From positions 248,001 to 312,000 of the forward strand of contig WHUX01000021.1 of the NCBI GenBank assembly GCA_015179025.1: DNA of 64,000 nt. The letters are read 5' to 3'. This document shows, piece by piece, positions 58,966-64,000 of the stretch. A model generated the notes under the pieces. The model had not been told where the DNA came from. It searched no databases and saw only the letters and a program-made list of their open reading frames with translations. The position numbers and the translations under genes were made by a program. Source of the stretch: Terfezia claveryi. Its lineage: Eukaryota; Ascomycota; Pezizomycetes; Pezizales; Pezizaceae. The first letter of the stretch is position 1; each line of letters opens with the position of its first letter.

Positions 58966-60462
58966 ATGACTACTTTTTACTCCTCTCACCAACACTACTC
59001 GGCTCCTTTAGATCAGCCAACACCTCAGTCTCCAGCCGGTTACATGACACGAGATCATGTCGGTGGTGCAACAAAGCTGACCATGAGCGACTCGCAAGGT
59101 AGCATTGGATCGTCGCCGATAATAGATTCGACATTTTCATCACGGCGGCCGCATAGCAGTGGTGCAAACACAATACCGACGCCGACGTCAGCAGCGGGGA
59201 CAGTAACTGCTCATGATATGGACGGAGCGATGGATGACGAAGGTCGGGACTGGATGAGGAACAGTGGAAAAAGACGGGGCAGTATGTCGGCTGAAGAGCA
59301 GCATGATTTTCACAGGAATCATGACCGAGGTACAGGCGTGAAAAGGAGCCGCAGTTTTGAAGGTAATCATGAGGTGGTAATGGCAGACGTACCCCCACCA
59401 GTGCACGTCCCAACATTACAAGAGATTCTGGAACAAACGGATGTCCACCCTTTGCACTTATTGTGCCAACGCAGTGGGTATCCCTCTTTTCCTGCTTCCT
59501 AGATATTCTGCAGACATGCATTTCAACTATGTGTGTAGGCGATTGAAGGATGCATGAATGGAGATGTTAACATGAGACTTTTAGCATATAAGCCATTGCT
59601 TCCTCGGCCAACAACCAGCATTTTCCCATTATACAACCTCACCAGTATTGCAGAGTCGGTCGCACGACAGGACCCTGTGACGGGCGCGAAGAAAAAGCTG
59701 AGGAAATCATACAAGGGAAAAATAATGGATCTCCCTGGAAAGCCGGAGATACCTAAAGCGGTTCCACGACCCGTAGAAGGGGACCTCGGACTAGAGGGCG
59801 CAGCGCCACCGCCAAATAACCGAAATATGGGTTTACTAGAGATGCTGGAATGGCCGGAAGAGGAATGGAGGGCGCAAAAAGTGATAGGGAAGGATCTACG
59901 CGCGCCATTACCGCAGGATGCACTCAGGAGGGCCCTGACCATGGCCACAGGACCAATACCTGGGGTACTATTAAATTCCTCCATTGCTTCATAATCTTTC
60001 AAATTTATTTAATATATACCTTAATATCGTAATGATATGTACATTTGATTGTTTGGGTTTTAGCTGGAATGTTACATTTAACAATATGATGAATGAGTAA
60101 GCTGACATGCAATTGGAACCCATCAGTTCGATCCGTCAAGCTTGGGCCTTGACGATAATAAGAAGGTGTCTTCTACAGGAACATTATCTGCACCACGGGC
60201 GACTCAAACACCGTCTGCATCTATTGCAACTCCTGCACAACAGTACCATGGAGCAACACCTCGGGGGGATGTGTCGAGCGCTTCGGTTAGCCCGGCAGTT
60301 CTGAATGATAGGTCGCATAGGACTAGGAAGAAGAAGAGGCGGTATGATGATAATAGCTTTGAAGGCTATGGTGACGGATATGAGGATGATGAAGTGGAAG
60401 AAGGGGGTGGAGGTGGGGAGGGGGAGAGGAGGAAAAAGAAAAAGAAGAAGGTCCGTGACTGA
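58966..60462 (+). CDS. rox3: Mediator complex subunit 19 (Rox3-like)
   Basis: Subunit of the Mediator head, which links transcription factors to RNA polymerase II. Three exons, 58966-59473, 59585-59964 and 60127-60462, give 407 aa. Intron 1 (111 nt, donor GTGGGT, branch GTTAAC, acceptor TTTTAG) rebuilds LCQRTYKPLLPRP. The conserved core follows: IFPLYNLTSIAESVARQDPVTG, KKLRKSYKGKI, then MLEWPEEEWRAQKVIGKDL. The C-terminus has the typical RKKKRRYDDNSFEGYGDGYEDD block and ends in polylysine. The N-terminal 150 residues are Ser/Pro/Gly-rich and unconserved, as in other fungal Rox3 proteins. The start at 58966 is the first ATG of the frame. Confidence 0.9.
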
Positions 60463-61532
60463 AGACTTTTCTGATGCAGTTGGGAGAATGAGCGTTGGTG
60501 ATTGGTCTCTTTCCTTGGTGGATGTTGTGACTCTTTACTAACTTTGGCTGAGGTGTAGTCTGAGATAGGTACCCCTGCGGGCTTAACCGCGCCGAATGCA
60601 TTGTATGGCCGATGATATCTATCGCGTGGATAAAAACCAGTGAGATTCTATGTGATGTAATGGAATGATGGGGTTTCAGCGCAACCTTCCCGCAGCCTAG
60701 GGTGCTCCGACCATTTCGACAGAACGACGCTTTTGCGCCTCTTTTTACCTACTACTTTTCACCTACCTTTGGGCTTTTTTTCGGCTTTGCTACATACATT
60801 TCAACGTCTATATTTTTTTCCCATGGCTGTTTCATTCTTACTATTTTTTTCCTTTTTCTTTGTAGTCAAATAACCTCTGGGTTGGGTCAATTATGGGATT
60901 AACGGGGCGTTTTTGCTTTCTTGAGTCTCTGTAACTGGGCGGCAGTGATGGGTTGTAATATGAATTTGCTCGTTGCTTGGATATGTAGGCTGGGTTATTC
61001 TGGTGGATCGGGGTGGAGTAAGAGGGTGGAATATAGAAGGGATAGGGATAATAAAGGAAGGATGGCATTGAGGTTCGGAGTTGGGCATGGAATGGGAAGG
61101 AAAGGGTATTTGGCTGGATTGTAGAATAGGACGTTATGCTTGTCTTTTGTCTTGATAATGGCTTTCTGCTGGTATCTTGCTGCTTACTTATGGCGCATGA
61201 TAATGGGATGGTGGGATGGATAACTGATTTGTTTGTTGCTAGATCCAGGCTATAGCTAGAGTGGGAAGCCAAAGCTGGAGATGATAGGAGTGTTTGAATA
61301 TAAGGCGAAGTGAATAGACAAGAGTGATAGGGTCTTGTGATTAGAGTCCGCTTGAAGAGTAGGCGCTGGGGAAAGTGAGGAATGTGGTTGTGGTGAGACT
61401 AGTGGAATTATAGTGAATTATATCGTTTACCTTGACGTGTATGAAATTCAGATATATTCTATTTTCTTGTTAGACGCCTAGGTCTTCTATGCTTCCAGGC
61501 ACCTATCACAGTACGTTAGTCTGGCTCATAGT

Positions 61533-61567
<35 letters not shown>

Positions 61568-63159
61568 TAGAATGTCAAGCAGTAGAAACAAACCTCCCCA
61601 TACCCCGGTCTCTCGCACTTGAGCCGATTTTTTTTTTTTTTTTTTTTTCCCAATTCACCTGATTGTCCCAAAGAAAGAACGGAAAAAAAATCAAAATCAA
61701 AATCAAAATTAAATAAATAAATAAATAAAATAAGAAATTTTTTATAGATATTCCTTCATCTCTTGTGTGTTTCTCTACAGATATATATTTATCTGCAGTC
61801 TGACTATTCATGATTATTCAGGTTGGTTTTGGGTTTTTTTGCTTACCCTGAGTTTTCATCATCAATCAACCTTCTGGAAATTTTTTTGGGGAAAAAATCC
61901 TTTTGATAAATTAAAATCTACATAGTACCTATAGACTACTGGTACATACTCTTTTTAGTTAATTAATTATAATTATCTCAAGAGATTGGATTTCTTGTTG
62001 TAAGTGGATAATTTTTTTTTTTTTTTTTTATATTACATTTGGGAAGGGGTGTGGCGCGGGGGGAATCTTTTTATATTTGTTGTGATTGCTGTTGCTACCT
62101 CAATCTCCGCCTTTCTCCTCGGAGGGATTTTGTTAGTTCTTAAAAATGCATAAAAATAAAATGGATAATCCTTGCTCAAATTCGCGAGACGATCTATTGA
62201 AAATAATGCAGGCGCAGCCTTATGGTTGTTCGGTGTCTTCTTACCTAAATGCAAAATGTTTTCATGAATCCAGAGCCAGAAGCCAACTTCACCCACTCAA
62301 TCATATACAAATACCCTACTACTAGTATCCAAAAATATTTATTCGAATCAAAGATGTCACAAGCCCACATCCACATTTACGCACTACCTAATACAAGAGA
62401 TTGGACTTTTATATACACTCAAATACAGAACTCACATCACATCGCCCTTTCAACGCACATTTAGGATTGCCTCCTATTTCCCCTTCATCCTGTCCACACT
62501 CCAACACTCCCTCAAGCAACAGGTATCTATCCATCACACCCTTAGTACATCGAAATGGTATATGAAAAAAAAAAAAAAAAAAAAGAAAGCAGAGAGCCGC
62601 ATAAAACCACAACTAAAAGAAAATAGCCAACCGTTATATACCACTCCCAGGCTTAAGAGTCAAGCAAGAAAAGAAAAGAAAGGAAAGGAAAAAAAAAAAA
62701 TATAACACAGTAGTAAAAGAAAGCTAAGAGTAAGCAAATGGAATGTACACAATCCAGATTGGGTATATAACATCGAACAAAAATCGATAAAGAAAATATA
62801 TAGCAACGATCCAAGGTACCATTTTAGAATAGAACAGTAAAGCCACCTACTCACGCCAATCCAATGTTCCCCACTCGCCACATTTATATTATACAATAAT
62901 ATTATTAGGATACTTCTATTACCTGTCCATTCCATGTCATCAGTATCGATGTCGTTAATGCTCTGATCTCAGCCGAGCGCCCGTCGATTGAGTATAACCG
63001 GCCTATATTATGTCAATTTGCAAAGTAGTTGTGGTAGGTTGCGTGGATATTCGTCCGCCAAAGCCGTATTTCCATTCCGTCATTTAATCTTGTGCCCGCC
63101 TTCCCCAGTTTGTATAAATCACCACTACTCATTCATTCAGTTTCAGGCATCATCTACCA
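60463..63159. other. Intergenic, low-complexity rich
   Basis: Contains (TAG)n at 61533-61567, T or A runs at 61628-61648, 62011-62029 and 62565-62584, and A/G-rich stretches. A 143-codon minus frame at 60841-61272 is Tyr/Pro/Ser-rich, without domain support. No gene called. Confidence 0.4.
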
Positions 63160-64000
63160 CTACCACCCTGACATAATACTCCTCCCTCCCAAAGTGTTTA
63201 TCGTATCACTTCTACTCCTCCCAGTCCCACTCGCCACCTGCAGCTCAGATTGACGTTTCCACTCTCTCCACTCCCCTGCAATCTCCTCCAATACGCTCCC
63301 CATAACCGCGGCGCTGGCCATCAACCCATGCCCTTCGTTCTTTAATTCTCGGACTTCACATCGCCTCATCATGCGCCCTAACCACCGGACATTCTCTATC
63401 GGAACCCGGTTATCTTTTGTACCATGGTGAATAACCACATCCTTCATGATATCCACATATCGGAATCCCACTGGCCGCGTGCGCTCAAGGCAAACCAAGA
63501 GGTCAATAGCGGGGTTAGCCCCGCGGGTGGAAAGCATCCAGATGGTGTGGGTTAAACGTTCATCGTAGGTGAGCTGGCGCTCTCTGTCTGCCTCTGCCTC
63601 TGCCGCTGCACGTAGCATTGCCGCCTCCTCACTGGATAGGTCTTGGGAAAAGGTATTCCCCTTCTTGTTATTCCCCTTGGTATTCTCATTGTCGCTCCCA
63701 GCTGAAGATTCTCTTTCTGATGATCCGTTCTCTCCCACTTTGGTCATGTTGTATTCATCACCGGTGCGGTCGCGGTCGCGATCCTTTTCTCTCTCCTTTC
63801 CCTCCCTCTTCCTGCGAGCCCGCGATCTTGGGAGTGACGTTGTCAGGCTGCTACTGGTTGCAGTCATGAAGGATGAATTTGCAACCCTCAGAATGGGTGT
63901 AGGTAGTGCCCTGAGAATTCGCTGGGCAGTAGGAAGTGTGCCAACTTTACCTTTCTTGATGCCTGTTGTAACCTGTAACTGCGCCTCCATAGCACTCATC
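63160..64000 (-). CDS. Alpha/beta hydrolase, C-terminal part (runs off window)
   Basis: At least 279 codons, open to the window edge, so the gene continues upstream beyond 64000. The ATG at 63999 is not necessarily the start. The visible part begins with Lys/Arg/Asp/Glu-rich disordered sequence, then a helical lid-like segment (LSSEEAAMLRAAAEAEADRER), then the end of the hydrolase fold. VVIHHGTKDNRVPIENV has the typical catalytic-acid loop, and VRELKNEGHGLM has the catalytic histidine. The nucleophile elbow must lie upstream, outside the window. Substrate unknown. The C-terminus is Ser/Gly-rich. Confidence 0.7.
   Translation of the reverse strand, partial: MSAMEAQLQVTTGIKKGKVGTLPTAQRILRALPTPILRVANSSFMTATSSSLTTSLPRSRARRKREGKEREKDRDRDRTGDEYNMTKVGENGSSERESSAGSDNENTKGNNKKGNTFSQDLSSEEAAMLRAAAEAEADRERQLTYDERLTHTIWMLSTRGANPAIDLLVCLERTRPVGFRYVDIMKDVVIHHGTKDNRVPIENVRWLGRMMRRCEVRELKNEGHGLMASAAVMGSVLEEIAGEWREWKRQSELQVASGTGRSRSDTINTLGGRSIMSGW

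Noticed and set aside
60841..61272. 143-codon minus frame rich in Tyr, Pro and Ser
   Set aside because: No domain, signal peptide or exon structure; the composition could arise by chance.

Overview
This window is nuclear DNA from a filamentous ascomycete (Pezizomycotina). The evidence is the gene content (fungal Zn2Cys6/fungal_trans regulators, a HET-domain protein, a fungal-type Rox3/MED19 subunit and an ER-anchored glutaredoxin), many short GT-AG introns of 50-110 nt with CTAAC/CTGAC-like branch sites, long gene-poor spacers, and abundant homopolymer and microsatellite tracts. The species cannot be named from the sequence. Exon models below were joined by hand. Those for the monooxygenase, AlkB, glutaredoxin, both Zn2Cys6 factors, the coiled-coil gene and MED19 add up to whole codons without internal stops.

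Layout. 0.5-3.5 kb: a large secreted/membrane protein on + with an internal 39-residue duplication. 5.2-7.6 kb (-): casein kinase 2 regulatory subunit with an unusually long Gln/Pro-rich N-terminus. 8.8-11.1 kb (-): an 8-exon Baeyer-Villiger-type flavin monooxygenase. 13.1 kb (-): tRNA-Gly(GCC). 15.0-20.7 kb (-): two secreted low-complexity proteins, one Tyr/Pro/Gln-rich and one with five tandem CX2CX5CX2C modules, flanking an AlkB-like dioxygenase with a GRF zinc finger. 22.0-23.9 kb (-): an unrecognised coiled-coil gene interrupted by a 901-nt intron that is filled with a degenerate tandem repeat. 24.7-25.6 kb (-): membrane-anchored monothiol glutaredoxin. 27.1-29.2 kb (-): bHLH transcription factor with about 76 consecutive glutamines.

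29.2-45.7 kb is a 16-kb gene-poor stretch. Its only intact gene is an ankyrin/HET-like protein (35.5-38.0 kb). The rest is repeats: a 41-bp inverted repeat, a 130-bp direct duplication, a decayed coiled-coil gene, and a striking cluster of tiny insertions. 45.7-52.5 kb holds two divergent Zn2Cys6 transcription factors with Gln-rich C-termini. 52.5-59 kb is gene-poor and includes an A/T-rich block. 59.0-60.5 kb encodes Mediator subunit 19 (Rox3). At 63.2 kb the C-terminal part of an alpha/beta hydrolase runs off the window edge.

The most interesting signal is a family of 15-47 bp sequences that share the end TAGTCTGGTTGGCA (or its complement TGCCAACCAGACTA). They are flanked by 8-9 bp direct duplications of the target, several of them perfect. 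Five copies sit between 42.49 and 43.21 kb, with others at 18.9, 34.6 and possibly 57.4 kb. They look like ultra-short non-autonomous transposable elements. The repeat-filled 901-nt intron and the secreted cysteine-module protein are the next best leads.
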